NCBI GenBank assembly: GCA_002169105.1
Contig: NHJX01000008.1
Coordinates: forward strand, 20,656-54,177
Origin: Gammaproteobacteria bacterium TMED226
GTDB taxonomy: Bacteria > Pseudomonadota > Gammaproteobacteria > Magnimaribacterales > D2472
Reading direction: 5' to 3'
DNA: 33,522 bases
A program made the position numbers and the translations under genes. The notes beneath the pieces were generated by a model. The model saw only the letters and a list, made by a program, of their open reading frames with translations. It was not told the origin of the DNA and did not search any database. Below are positions 1 to 7,631 of this stretch, in pieces; the stretch's first letter is position 1, and each line of letters begins with the position of its first letter.

Positions 1-2
1 AT

Positions 3-704
3 AGCCTAATATTTATAGATGAATTCCAAGTTGAAGATGTTGCAGACGCAATGATAGTTGGAAGTCTTTTAAAAAAAATTTTAGAATCAGGTACAAAAAT
101 TATTCTTACGTCTAATTCTCATCCACATGATCTATACAAAAATGGGTTGCAAAGACAAAAATTTATTAATTCCATTGATGTTTGTCTAGAAAAATTAGAA
201 ATTTTTGAACTAGACGGAGAAATTGACTATAGAACAAAAAATATTATTGAATTAGATAAAAATGAAAAAAAATTTTTCTCAGAAAAAGATATATTTGAAT
301 TAATAACTTTTAATTTTGGCTCTACTTTCAATAATACCAATGAGATCATAATCAATGAGCGTAAATTTAAATGTAAATTATCTTATAGAAATATCCTATG
401 GATAGAATTTAATAATTTTTTTAGCGACTCTACCGGCACTAGTGATTATAAAGATATTTCAAGAAGGTTTGATTGGATATTTATTAACAACTTTATAGTT
501 TGCGATGATGACTCAGCAGATATTATAAGAAGGTTTATTTCATTTATTGATATTGCCTATACTGAAAAAGTTAAAGTCAGATTCTTTTTTAATGATATAG
601 ATATAGAAAATATCTACACAGGTACTAAATTAGATCTTTTGTGGTCTAGGTGTGCTAGTAGACTTGAAGAAATGAAGACCTATGACTATTTGTCTGATGA
701 TTAA
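3..704 (+). CDS. zapE: ZapE (AFG1-like) cell division ATPase, 3' part
   Basis: Partial gene: the reading frame is open from base 3 and the N-terminal part, including the Walker A motif, lies outside the window. About 233 residues are visible. They begin at the Walker B region (IFIDEFQVEDVADAM, bases about 12-56), followed by a sensor-like TSNSHPHDLY and GLQRQKF, all typical of the AFG1/ZapE family. The C-terminus (SRLEEMKTYDY) also fits. In E. coli ZapE is a Z-ring-associated ATPase that acts on FtsZ during constriction; that role is family knowledge. An internal ATG at base 51 exists but lies after the Walker B motif and cannot be the true start. In Pseudomonas a gene of this family also lies a few genes upstream of rplM, so the context agrees. 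Confidence 0.9.
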   Translation, partial: SLIFIDEFQVEDVADAMIVGSLLKKILESGTKIILTSNSHPHDLYKNGLQRQKFINSIDVCLEKLEIFELDGEIDYRTKNIIELDKNEKKFFSEKDIFELITFNFGSTFNNTNEIIINERKFKCKLSYRNILWIEFNNFFSDSTGTSDYKDISRRFDWIFINNFIVCDDDSADIIRRFISFIDIAYTEKVKVRFFFNDIDIENIYTGTKLDLLWSRCASRLEEMKTYDYLSDD

Positions 705-729
705 ATTTAATAAAAATGCATATAAATAT

Positions 730-738
730 TGCTATATT
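730..738 (+). promoter_or_regulatory. Putative extended -10 promoter of rplM-rpsI
   Basis: TGCTATATT in the 75-base gap before rplM fits the extended -10 pattern TGnTATAAT with one mismatch. No convincing -35 box lies 17 bases upstream. It would start transcription about 35 bases before the rplM ATG. The call rests on the motif only. Confidence 0.4.
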
Positions 739-779
739 TTCAACTAAACATTAATATTCGTTTCTCAAATTAAATGAAT

Positions 780-1211
780 ATGAAAACTTACTCGCTAAAA
801 AAAGAAGAAGTGGAAAGAACATGGTATGTGCTAGATGTCACTGATCGTATTCTTGGAAGAGTTGCAACTAGAATTGCTGATAGAATTAGAGGCAAAGACA
901 AGCCTACCTTTACTCCACATACTGATGGTGGAGACTATGTAATTGTTATAAATGCAGAAAAAATTAAAGTTACTGGATCAAAATACACAGATAAAAAATA
1001 TTATCGTCATTCGCTTTATCCTGGTGGCCTGAAATCACAAACATTTAAAGAGTTAAGTAATAAAAATCCAGAAAGAATTATTGAGGAGGCTGTGAAAGGT
1101 ATGATGCCAAAGAACAAGCTTGGAAAGTCAATGATAAAAAAACTTAAAGTATTCAAGGGTCCAAACCATGATCATGATTCACAAAAACCAACTGAGTGGA
1201 AGCTAAATTAA
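780..1211 (+). CDS. rplM: 50S ribosomal protein L13 (uL13)
   Basis: Encodes uL13, an early-assembling protein of the large ribosomal subunit. The 143 residues align along the whole E. coli protein: WYVLD near the start, [28 protein letters not shown], a PGGLKSQTF block, and [12 protein letters not shown] followed by KLKVF. I chose the ATG at 780 because [19 protein letters not shown] matches E. coli from its first residue; an ATG two codons earlier (774) is also possible. There is no clear Shine-Dalgarno. The TAA stop overlaps the rpsI ATG by one base (TAATG), so the two genes are translationally coupled as in most bacteria. Confidence 0.97.
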   Translation: MKTYSLKKEEVERTWYVLDVTDRILGRVATRIADRIRGKDKPTFTPHTDGGDYVIVINAEKIKVTGSKYTDKKYYRHSLYPGGLKSQTFKELSNKNPERIIEEAVKGMMPKNKLGKSMIKKLKVFKGPNHDHDSQKPTEWKLN

Positions 1212-1603
1212 TGAGTGCAGAAACCCACTATGCAACAGGAAGAAGGAAAACATCTTCTGCGAGAGTCTATCTAAAGAAAGGTGGCGGCAATATAGTAGTT
1301 AACAATAAGAAATTAGATGAGTATTTTGGACGAAAAGTTGCTCAAATGCTTGTAATGCAACCATTAGAACTTGCCGAACTTTCTGAAAAAATTGATGTAG
1401 ACATTAAGGTTAAGGGTGGAGGCAGTTTTGGACAGGCTGGTGCAATAAGACACGGCATATCTAGAGCATTAATAATGTTTGATGAAGATCTAAGACCGCA
1501 ACTAAAAAAAGCTGGGCTCTTAACTAGAGATCCAAGAAAAGTTGAAAGAAAGAAACCTGGTCTTGTTAAAGCAAGAAAAAGCAAACAATTTTCTAAAAGA
1601 TAA
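1211..1603 (+). CDS. rpsI: 30S ribosomal protein S9 (uS9)
   Basis: Encodes uS9, whose C-terminal tail reaches the tRNA binding site of the small subunit. The 130 residues match the family end to end: [13 protein letters not shown] at the start, [48 protein letters not shown] and the invariant C-terminal QFSKR. The ATG at 1211 is chosen because [13 protein letters not shown] fits the family N-terminus; an in-frame ATG at 1196 would add five residues inside rplM. Co-transcribed with rplM. Confidence 0.97.
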   Translation: MSAETHYATGRRKTSSARVYLKKGGGNIVVNNKKLDEYFGRKVAQMLVMQPLELAELSEKIDVDIKVKGGGSFGQAGAIRHGISRALIMFDEDLRPQLKKAGLLTRDPRKVERKKPGLVKARKSKQFSKR

Positions 1604-1659
1604 TTCATTATTTTTCTTACTTATTTTCAATTATAACTAAATTTTATATTGCTTAAATA

Positions 1660-1668
1660 TGTTATAAT
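1660..1668 (+). promoter_or_regulatory. Putative extended -10 promoter of petABC
   Basis: TGTTATAAT is a perfect extended -10 element (TG, one base, TATAAT) in the 96-base gap between rpsI and petA. Transcription would start near 1675, about 25 bases before the petA ATG. The -35 region (about 1640-1645) is poor, as expected for an extended -10 promoter. No terminator hairpin was seen in the gap. Confidence 0.6.
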
Positions 1669-1699
1669 TTCAATGAAATTTGACTAGCACACAGCCTAA

Positions 1700-2281
1700 A
1701 TGCAAGAGAAAGATAAAACAAGAAGAAAGGTATTAATTGGCCTAACAAGTGCTGTTGGTTTATCTGGACTACCTTTTGCAGCAACCCCGTTTATTGCTGC
1801 TTGGAATCCAAGTGCTAAAGCTAAAGCAGCTGGTGCGCCTGTAAAATTAGATGTTTCAAAAATGCAATATGGACAACAAATACAAGTCGCCTGGCGAAAG
1901 CAACCAGTCTTTATAGTAAGGCATACTGAAGAAAGTCTTAATAGTCTTGAGCTTGCCTTGCCAAAATTAGCTGATCCCAACTCAGATGAAATAACAGAGC
2001 CCTATAAAGGTCTTTACCCTACAAGATCAAAGAGCTCAGAATATTCAGTCATGTCTGGCGTTTGTACCCATCTAGGATGCTCGCCTAAATATTTTCCAGA
2101 GGTTGAGCCCAAGCCATGGGATGCTTCATGGAATGGAGGGTTTTTTTGTCCCTGTCATGGGTCAATGTTTGATATTGTTGGAAGAGTTTTTAAAGGTGTT
2201 CCAGCGCCAACAAACCTAGTAGTACCCCCTCATATGTTTGAAGGAAGTATATTAACAATCGGAGAGGATAAGGAGTTATAA
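1700..2281 (+). CDS. petA: Ubiquinol-cytochrome c reductase Rieske iron-sulfur subunit
   Basis: The [2Fe-2S] subunit of the cytochrome bc1 complex (complex III), which takes an electron from ubiquinol and passes it to cytochrome c1 on the periplasmic side. The 193 residues contain both cluster-binding motifs, CTHLGC (122-127) and CPCHGS (150-155). The N-terminus has a twin-arginine sequence (TRRKVLIG, 7-14) followed by a hydrophobic segment, as expected for a Tat-exported, membrane-anchored Rieske protein. First of three adjacent bc1 genes; its stop codon directly abuts the petB ATG (no intervening base). Confidence 0.97.
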   Translation: MQEKDKTRRKVLIGLTSAVGLSGLPFAATPFIAAWNPSAKAKAAGAPVKLDVSKMQYGQQIQVAWRKQPVFIVRHTEESLNSLELALPKLADPNSDEITEPYKGLYPTRSKSSEYSVMSGVCTHLGCSPKYFPEVEPKPWDASWNGGFFCPCHGSMFDIVGRVFKGVPAPTNLVVPPHMFEGSILTIGEDKEL

Positions 2282-3499
2282 ATGAGTGAAATCGCTGGCA
2301 GACTATTTTCTTGGGTTAATGATAGACTACCTATAGTCAACACTTTTGAAAGACATCTTTCAAAACACCCAGTTCCATCAAAGGTAAATTTTTGGTATTT
2401 ATTTGGAGCGTTAGCAGCAGTTACATTAATTATACAAATAGTATCAGGCATTTGGTTGATAATGCCTTATTCGAATACTGAAGAAGAAGCTTTCTCTTCA
2501 ATAGAATATATAATGCGAGATGTAGACTATGGATGGGTTATTAGATATATCCATACCACAGGAGCATCTTTATTTTTTGCTGTAGTCTATTTACATATGT
2601 TTCGAGGCCTTTTATATGGCTCTTATCAGAAACCAAAAGAACTAGTGTGGATATTTGGTTGTACCATATATTTAGCGATGATGGCTGAAGGCTTTTTAGG
2701 ATATGTTTTACCCTATGGACAGATGTCTTATTGGGGAGCACAAGTAATTATTTCTCTTTTTGGAGCCATTCCATATATTGGAGAATCTCTAGAATTATGG
2801 GTAAGAGGAGATTATTATATTTCAGGAATTACGGTTTCTAGATTTTTTGCATTGCATGTTGTAGCACTGCCATTAGTTTTAATTGCGCTAGTTTTTCTCC
2901 ATTTAGTAGCACTTCATGAAGTTGGTGCTGGAAATCCTGAAGGTGTAGATATTGAAGAATTTCTTGATGATGATGGCATTCCTCTCGATAGCGTACCATT
3001 TTTTCCATATAAGGTTTTGAATGCCATGGTTGCTATAGGAGTCTTTGGTGTAGTTTTTTCAATAATTATGTTTTTCTTTCCTGAAGGTGGCGGTTATTTT
3101 ATCGAAATGGCTAATTTTCAAGAAGCTAATCCTCTTGTGACTCCAGATCACATAGCGCCTGTTTGGTATTATGCGCCTTTTTATACAATGCTAAGAGCAA
3201 TACCTGATCCTCTTGGCGGTCTTATTGTTATGGCCTCAGCTGTAGCAATTTTCTTTGTTGTTCCATGGCTTGATAGGAGTAAAGTTGCTTCAATTCGATA
3301 TAAAGGTATCTATAGCAAAATTGCTTTAACTTTATTTGGAGTAAGTTTTCTTACTTTAGGTTATCTAGGAACTGTAGGTGTAACTGAAATAAGGAAAACT
3401 ATGAGTATTATTTGTACGATAATATACTTTGCATATTTTTTACTAATGCCTATATATACAAAATATGAAACTACAAAGGAAGTTCCAAAAAGATTATGA
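2282..3499 (+). CDS. petB: Ubiquinol-cytochrome c reductase cytochrome b subunit
   Basis: The membrane core of the bc1 complex, carrying hemes bL and bH and both quinone sites. The protein has 405 residues with about eight hydrophobic helices. Likely heme ligands are H91 and H105 in helix B and H192 and H207 in helix D; the helix D pair is 15 residues apart. The conserved GYVLPYGQMSYWGAQVI lies near 140-156. The Qo-site motif usually written PEWY reads PVWY here (293-296). This is a single polypeptide, not split into b6 and subunit IV. The gene overlaps petC by four bases (ATGA). Confidence 0.97.
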   Translation: MSEIAGRLFSWVNDRLPIVNTFERHLSKHPVPSKVNFWYLFGALAAVTLIIQIVSGIWLIMPYSNTEEEAFSSIEYIMRDVDYGWVIRYIHTTGASLFFAVVYLHMFRGLLYGSYQKPKELVWIFGCTIYLAMMAEGFLGYVLPYGQMSYWGAQVIISLFGAIPYIGESLELWVRGDYYISGITVSRFFALHVVALPLVLIALVFLHLVALHEVGAGNPEGVDIEEFLDDDGIPLDSVPFFPYKVLNAMVAIGVFGVVFSIIMFFFPEGGGYFIEMANFQEANPLVTPDHIAPVWYYAPFYTMLRAIPDPLGGLIVMASAVAIFFVVPWLDRSKVASIRYKGIYSKIALTLFGVSFLTLGYLGTVGVTEIRKTMSIICTIIYFAYFLLMPIYTKYETTKEVPKRL

Positions 3500-4323
3500 T
3501 TTTTACCTCAAAAGATCTTAGAATTTTTATTAATGCATTATGTCTTTTAATTGCAATATTTTTTGTAAATGAAATATATGGTGCTGAGGGTGGACCATGC
3601 AAAGAATATGGGGAATGCGATAAGTTTCAATACTCTTTAAACGATATGGAATCATTGCAAAGAGGTGCTGCTACCTATATTAATTATTGTTATGGCTGTC
3701 ATTCTCTTAAATATTCTAGATGGGGAAGAGTTGCAAAAGATTTACAAATTCCTGAAGATATTTTTTTTGAAAATTTAGTTTTTGATAAATCAATAAAGAC
3801 AGGAGACTTAATGACCGGAGCAATGTCAGAAGATTCTGTAAATTGGTTTGGGGTTGAGCCACCAGATTTATCATTAGTATCTAGATACAAAGGAGATGAT
3901 TGGATTTATTCATATCTTAGAGCTTATTATGAAGATTCATCAAAACAATATGGAGTGAATAACTTGGTATATCCTGGAACTGCGATGCCCAATGTTCTTT
4001 TATCACTTCAGGGTAATCAAAGACTAATATGTAAAAATATTCCTATTATCGCCCTGAATGGTGGTGAGAAAAGAGATGAATCAGGTAATTCTCTTTTGAA
4101 AGAAAAATGTGGTTTCCTTGAAGTAGAAGAGGGAACTGGTATGTTAAGCAAGGAAGAATTTGATACTTTAATATATGACTTAACAAATTTTTTGGTCTAT
4201 GTTGGAGAGCCAAGTAAGGCTACTAGAGAAAGAATTGGATGGTATGTTATATTCTATTTTTTAATTTTTACTGCATTAGCTTCTCTATTATATAGAGAAT
4301 ACCATAAAGACTATAATAAATAA
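3496..4323 (+). CDS. petC: Cytochrome c1, heme subunit of the bc1 complex
   Basis: The c-type heme subunit that receives electrons from the Rieske protein and passes them to soluble cytochrome c. The 275 residues start with a Sec-type signal (hydrophobic stretch about 9-24). The heme attachment site is CYGCH (65-69), and the probable axial Met is M164 in PGTAMPN. The C-terminus has a transmembrane anchor (about 248-267) followed by a charged tail, the usual c1 topology. It overlaps petB by four bases and ends the pet operon. Only 12 bases separate it from sspA, so sspA may be read through from the same promoter. Confidence 0.96.
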   Translation: MIFTSKDLRIFINALCLLIAIFFVNEIYGAEGGPCKEYGECDKFQYSLNDMESLQRGAATYINYCYGCHSLKYSRWGRVAKDLQIPEDIFFENLVFDKSIKTGDLMTGAMSEDSVNWFGVEPPDLSLVSRYKGDDWIYSYLRAYYEDSSKQYGVNNLVYPGTAMPNVLLSLQGNQRLICKNIPIIALNGGEKRDESGNSLLKEKCGFLEVEEGTGMLSKEEFDTLIYDLTNFLVYVGEPSKATRERIGWYVIFYFLIFTALASLLYREYHKDYNK

Positions 4324-4335
4324 TTAGGGGAAAAA

Positions 4336-4947
4336 ATGATTTTATATTCAGATAGAGACGACCACTACAGTCAACGGGTTAGAATAGTTCTTGCAGAGAA
4401 AGATATTGCTGCAGAAATAAATGAATCAAAACAGGATGAAACTCCTGATGAAATTCTTTCAATAAGCCCTTATCACAAATTACCAATCTTAGTTGATAGA
4501 GATCTTGCTATTCATGATCCTTCAGTAATGATGGAGTATTTAGATGAAAGATTTCCTCATCCTCCTCTACTGCCGGTTTATCCTGTTGAAAGAGCTAACA
4601 GCAGAACACTGATGCTAAGAATTGATAGAGAATGGTGCCCGCTAATAGACCTATTAATAGAAGGCAAGAAGGCTGAGAAAGAACTTATGAAGATTAGAGA
4701 AGAACTATTACATGAAATATCATCAATAGCGCCTACATTTAAAGAGTTTAAATATTTTATGAGTGATGAATTTACACTTGTTGATTGTTGTTTCGCACCA
4801 ATATTATGGAGACTTTCTTCAGTTGGAATAAAACTTCCAGTAAATAGGCATCTCAAACCTCTACTTGATTATCAAAAAAATGTTTTTGAGAGACCTGGAT
4901 TCCTTGACAGTCTTTCCTCGCTAGAAAGAGACCTTAAGAGCGATTAG
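4336..4947 (+). CDS. sspA: Stringent starvation protein A, GST-fold RNA polymerase-associated factor
   Basis: SspA has a glutathione S-transferase fold but no GST activity. In E. coli it binds RNA polymerase and acts in starvation and acid survival. The 203 residues keep VRIVLAEKDI near the start, the central signature MEYLDERFPHPPLLPVYPV (about 65-83) that is nearly identical to E. coli, and FTLVDCCFAPILWRL near the C-terminus. A strong Shine-Dalgarno AGGGGA (4326-4331) sits just before the ATG. In Pseudomonas and E. coli sspB follows directly; here it is absent and the next gene is on the opposite strand, with a 14-base tail-to-tail overlap. Confidence 0.95.
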   Translation: MILYSDRDDHYSQRVRIVLAEKDIAAEINESKQDETPDEILSISPYHKLPILVDRDLAIHDPSVMMEYLDERFPHPPLLPVYPVERANSRTLMLRIDREWCPLIDLLIEGKKAEKELMKIREELLHEISSIAPTFKEFKYFMSDEFTLVDCCFAPILWRLSSVGIKLPVNRHLKPLLDYQKNVFERPGFLDSLSSLERDLKSD

Positions 4948-5869
4948 TAATACTATTTGAAGATATTTTCCAAATGGGAAGATTTCTGTTGATGCATTGA
5001 TTTTTTCTGATTTTAGTTGGGCCTGTTTCAAGCATAATATTACTTTTAAAAAGGTTATTTTGATAAATTTTTTCGATGGTGAGGAAGTCTGAAATTAGTA
5101 ACTTTTCAAATTCATTTTCAATGCTGTCGATTTTTTTCTTATTTGAAATATTGTCAATTATTTTTTTTGATAAAGGTATATAGGTATTCTCAAAATCAAC
5201 TAGTTTCTTAAGATTATTTGCATTATGAAATATTTGTGTTGATGAATAGAAGTCTATATTTAAAGCAGAACTTCTGAAGATAGGAACAATTGTTTTACCT
5301 AGATCATAGTTTATAAGAAAATACATTTTTGAAATATCATTTCTGATTCTTGGCGAATGTTCAATGTTTATATTTCTATCAATGCTAGACATATTTGAAT
5401 GTTTTTCAATACTTAAATCACGCCCTAATATTTTATCTATCTTATTTTTATAATTTTCTTCATCAATTAAAAAATATAGTTCCAAGGGATATTTATTTTT
5501 TAGATTTTGAGCTATTTTTTTAAATTCATCAGAATAGACTATTAATATTTTTTTGTTGCTATCTCTTGATGAGTTAAATACTACAGATTCTAAAAAGATA
5601 TTTTGCTCTTCAATAAAACTATTACAAAAATACTTTAAATCTGATTTCAAGATATTATTTCCTAGTTTGTACGAATCTGTTTTATCAAAATCTACAGCAA
5701 ACTGAAGATCTTCTTTTAATAAGTATTCAATGATCATTTCTTTATTTTTATTAGATGTCTGAAGATCTAAGTTAAGAACTAATTGTTCTTTCTGTTGTAT
5801 TGATGTGGTTGTACATGAGGCCAAGAAAAGCATCACAGGGAATAAGATTGATGTTAAGCTAAATCTCAT
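4934..5869 (-). CDS. lpoA: LpoA-like outer membrane lipoprotein (PBP1A activator), reduced
   Basis: A 311-residue predicted lipoprotein: basic start, hydrophobic stretch, and a lipobox LASC with the lipidated Cys at residue 19. Thr at +2 suggests outer-membrane sorting. LpoA of gammaproteobacteria reaches through the wall to activate the peptidoglycan synthase PBP1A. The assignment rests on position, because divergence from rsmI is conserved in E. coli and Pseudomonas, and on local similarity to the LpoA C-terminal domain: RIRNDISKMYFLI followed by IVPIFRS and IDFYSSTQIF, and a terminal INRNLPIWKI. LpoA usually has about 570-680 residues with an N-terminal helical repeat domain, which seems to be missing. 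The protein is rich in Lys, Asn and Ile. The neighbours yraN, diaA and dolP are absent. It could also be an unrelated lipoprotein. Confidence 0.65.
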   Translation of the reverse strand: MRFSLTSILFPVMLFLASCTTTSIQQKEQLVLNLDLQTSNKNKEMIIEYLLKEDLQFAVDFDKTDSYKLGNNILKSDLKYFCNSFIEEQNIFLESVVFNSSRDSNKKILIVYSDEFKKIAQNLKNKYPLELYFLIDEENYKNKIDKILGRDLSIEKHSNMSSIDRNINIEHSPRIRNDISKMYFLINYDLGKTIVPIFRSSALNIDFYSSTQIFHNANNLKKLVDFENTYIPLSKKIIDNISNKKKIDSIENEFEKLLISDFLTIEKIYQNNLFKSNIMLETGPTKIRKNQCINRNLPIWKISSNSITNRS

Positions 5870-5885
5870 AATTTATTAAAATTAA

Positions 5886-6701
5886 ATGTTATATTTTATT
5901 TCTACACCTATTGGTAATTTAAATGATATATCACTTAGGGCTATAGATGTTATTAGATCTTCTGATTATTTATATGCTGAGGACACTAGAACAACTAAAA
6001 AGCTTTTAGATTTCATTGATTGCAATAAGAAATGCAAAAGTTTTCATGAGCACAATGAAGATAGAACTTCCATAGAAATAATTAAATACATTAAGGATAA
6101 TAAAACTGTTTCTATTGTCTCAGATGCTGGAACTCCAGCAGTATCTGATCCAGGATATAAGTTAATAAGAGAATGTTCTAAAGAATCAATTAACTATACT
6201 CTTATTCCTGGACCTTCATCTGTTTTAAGTGCACTTGTGATGTCTGGACTGCCTACCGATAAATTTTCTTTCTATGGGTTCATGCCTAGAAAAAAAAGTG
6301 AACAACAATTATGCTTTGAAAATTTAAAAAATGAGAACAAGACTGCAATATTTTTTGAATCATCTAATCGAGTTAAAAAAACTATTTCTCATATGTTGAG
6401 GTTTTTAGATCCAACTCGCAATATTTCAATTTGCAAAGAAATGACTAAATTGCATGAACAAATATTAAGAGGTAATTTGGTAGATATATTAGAAGATATA
6501 AAAAATGAGAAAATACTCCTAAAGGGTGAAATAGTTATTGTAATTGAAGGCTCTAAGAAATATATGAAAAGCATTGCGCTTGATATCAAAACAAAAAAGG
6601 AATTTTTGAAAAAGATGTCTGCTTCTGATGCTGCTAAACTTATTTCTTTGGTGACTGGTGAAAATAAAAGAGATATTTATAAATATCTTATAGAAACTTA
6701 A
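5886..6701 (+). CDS. rsmI: 16S rRNA (cytidine1402-2'-O)-methyltransferase RsmI
   Basis: RsmI 2'-O-methylates C1402 in the decoding centre of 16S rRNA using S-adenosylmethionine. RsmH, encoded at 8746-9639, N4-methylates the same base. The 271 residues show the tetrapyrrole-methylase fold signatures: STPIGNLNDISLRAI (6-20), AEDTRTTKKLL (31-41), SDAGTPAVSDPGY (79-91), PGPSS (108-112), and GEIVIVIEG near 214-222. The ATG at 5886 gives MLYFISTPIGNL, which fits the family if the variable N-terminal extension is absent. Only 16 bases separate it from the divergent lpoA-like gene, so the promoters must overlap coding sequence. The 3' end contains the likely rnpB promoter. Confidence 0.95.
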   Translation: MLYFISTPIGNLNDISLRAIDVIRSSDYLYAEDTRTTKKLLDFIDCNKKCKSFHEHNEDRTSIEIIKYIKDNKTVSIVSDAGTPAVSDPGYKLIRECSKESINYTLIPGPSSVLSALVMSGLPTDKFSFYGFMPRKKSEQQLCFENLKNENKTAIFFESSNRVKKTISHMLRFLDPTRNISICKEMTKLHEQILRGNLVDILEDIKNEKILLKGEIVIVIEGSKKYMKSIALDIKTKKEFLKKMSASDAAKLISLVTGENKRDIYKYLIET

Positions 6702-6712
6702 AAAAAATCATT

Positions 6713-6718
6713 ATAATA
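6713..6718 (+). promoter_or_regulatory. -10 element of the rnpB promoter
   Basis: A perfect TATAAT lies seven bases before the first base of the RNase P RNA (6725), the expected distance from -10 box to transcription start. A weak -35 candidate TTATAG (6689-6694) lies 18 bases upstream, inside the end of rsmI. Confidence 0.65.
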
Positions 6719-6724
6719 ACTCTC

Positions 6725-7054
6725 GAGTTGGTTGGATGATCGCTAATTTAATTAGAGGAAAGTCCGGACTTCATAGAGCAGGGCGCCAGGTAACACCTGG
6801 GAAGCGTGAGCTTACGGATAGTGCAACAGAAAATATACCGCCAATTCATTTTGGTAAGGGTGAAAAGGTAAGGTAAGAGCTTACCGCTTAAATGGTAACA
6901 TTTAGGGCATTGCAAACCCCAGCCTGAAGCAAAACCAAATAGAAATCCAATAAAGTTGCTCGCTTTGGATTTGGGTAGGTTGCTAGAGTATTATGGCAAC
7001 ATAATATCGAGATAGATGATCGTCAATTACAGAATCCGGCTTATAAACCAACTC
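6725..7054 (+). ncRNA. rnpB: RNase P RNA, bacterial type A (M1 RNA)
   Basis: The catalytic RNA of RNase P, which trims tRNA 5' leaders. The conserved core is clear in order: GAGGAAAGTCCGGAC (about 6753-6767), CAGGGCGCCAGGTAAC, a TAGTGCAACAGAAA block (about 6819), GTAAGGGTGAAAAGG (about 6856), AAACCCC, GCAAAACCAAATAG, and the 3' ACAGAATCCGGCTTATA (7030-7046). The ends pair as helix P1: GAGTTGGTT (6725-6733) with AACCAACTC (7046-7054). A P2 helix can form between GATGATC at about 6736 and GATCGTC at about 7018. Its length of about 330 bases is slightly below E. coli (377). Position between rsmI and the dcw cluster is the same as in Pseudomonas. The 3' end is set by P1, and no separate terminator hairpin is visible. 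Confidence 0.95.
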
Positions 7055-7071
7055 AAATTTATTGTTTAATA

Positions 7072-7077
7072 TATACT
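7072..7077 (+). promoter_or_regulatory. Putative -10 element of the mraZ/dcw promoter
   Basis: TATACT lies between rnpB and the AAAGTGT repeat array. If real, transcription would start near 7084, just ahead of the repeats, which would place them in the earliest transcribed region. No good -35 is seen at 17 bases (7049-7054 belongs to the rnpB 3' end). Weak, motif only. Confidence 0.35.
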
Positions 7078-7087
7078 TTTTTTCTTA

Positions 7088-7127
7088 TAAGTGTGAAAAA
7101 GTGTGTAAAAGTGTTGCAAAGTGTGCA
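7088..7127 (+). promoter_or_regulatory. MraZ operator: four AAAGTGT boxes at exact 10-bp spacing
   Basis: Four consecutive 10-mers read TAAGTGTGAA, AAAGTGTGTA, AAAGTGTTGC and AAAGTGTGCA, with GTG at 7091, 7101, 7111 and 7121. A degenerate fifth unit (AAAAGTCTTT, 7128-7137) follows. They end 21 bases before the mraZ ATG. MraZ proteins bind short direct repeats about one helical turn apart upstream of their own gene; in mycoplasmas the reported box is AAAGTG followed by T or G and three free bases, which these units match. Autoregulation of mraZ and the downstream cluster is inferred. Confidence 0.8.
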
Positions 7128-7148
7128 AAAAGTCTTTATATTTTATAA

Positions 7149-7616
7149 ATGTTCGGATTTAACACAGTTTCTTTAGATGCTAAGGGAAGATTATCAATAC
7201 CTGCTAGATACAGATCTGATCTTAAGTCTCAAAATCAAAAAAAAATAGTTATAACAAAAGATCCGCAATATCCATCATTAAAGGTTTATCCGGCTCAAGA
7301 ATGGGATATCATTTCATCAAAATTAAAGTCACTTCAGGGCTTAGATCCAATAGTAAGAAACATTCAATGGACAATATTGGGCAATGCTTATCAAACAGAA
7401 ATAGATATAGATGGAAGAATGCTTTTAAGAATTCCAAATGATTTGAAATTATATGCTGAAATAGAGAGTGAAAAGCAAATCGCTCTGGTGGGTATGGGAA
7501 ATAAATTTGAAATATGGAATATTAATAGTTGGGAAATGAGACAAACTGGTGGATCTTTATCTACAGAAATTTTAGATGTTGTTCTTCCAGAGAGCATAAA
7601 GTCTATGTCATTTTAA
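7149..7616 (+). CDS. mraZ: MraZ, transcriptional regulator of the dcw cluster
   Basis: MraZ is a ring-forming DNA-binding protein that controls the division and cell-wall cluster from its own promoter. The 155 residues hold two AbrB-like half-domains, each marked by a DxxGR motif: DAKGRLSIPARYR (10-22) and DIDGRMLLRIPNDL (86-99). Length and spacing are normal for the family. The gene is directly preceded by AAAGTGT repeats that fit a MraZ operator. It normally precedes rsmH; here ftsZ is inserted between them, 15 bases downstream. Confidence 0.96.
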   Translation: MFGFNTVSLDAKGRLSIPARYRSDLKSQNQKKIVITKDPQYPSLKVYPAQEWDIISSKLKSLQGLDPIVRNIQWTILGNAYQTEIDIDGRMLLRIPNDLKLYAEIESEKQIALVGMGNKFEIWNINSWEMRQTGGSLSTEILDVVLPESIKSMSF

Positions 7617-7631
7617 TTAGGGGAAAGAAAG

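Noticed and set aside
51-704. Complete gene starting at the ATG at 51
   Set aside because: The frame is open to base 3 and the conserved Walker B motif lies before that ATG, so it is the 3' part of a longer zapE.
7055-7087. Rho-independent terminator after rnpB
   Set aside because: There is a T-run at about 7077-7083 but no GC-rich hairpin just before it besides the closing P1 helix of rnpB.
7088-7137. CRISPR or iteron-type origin reading of the 10-bp repeats
   Set aside because: Units are only 10 bp with no spacers, and the place before mraZ fits a MraZ operator far better than an origin.
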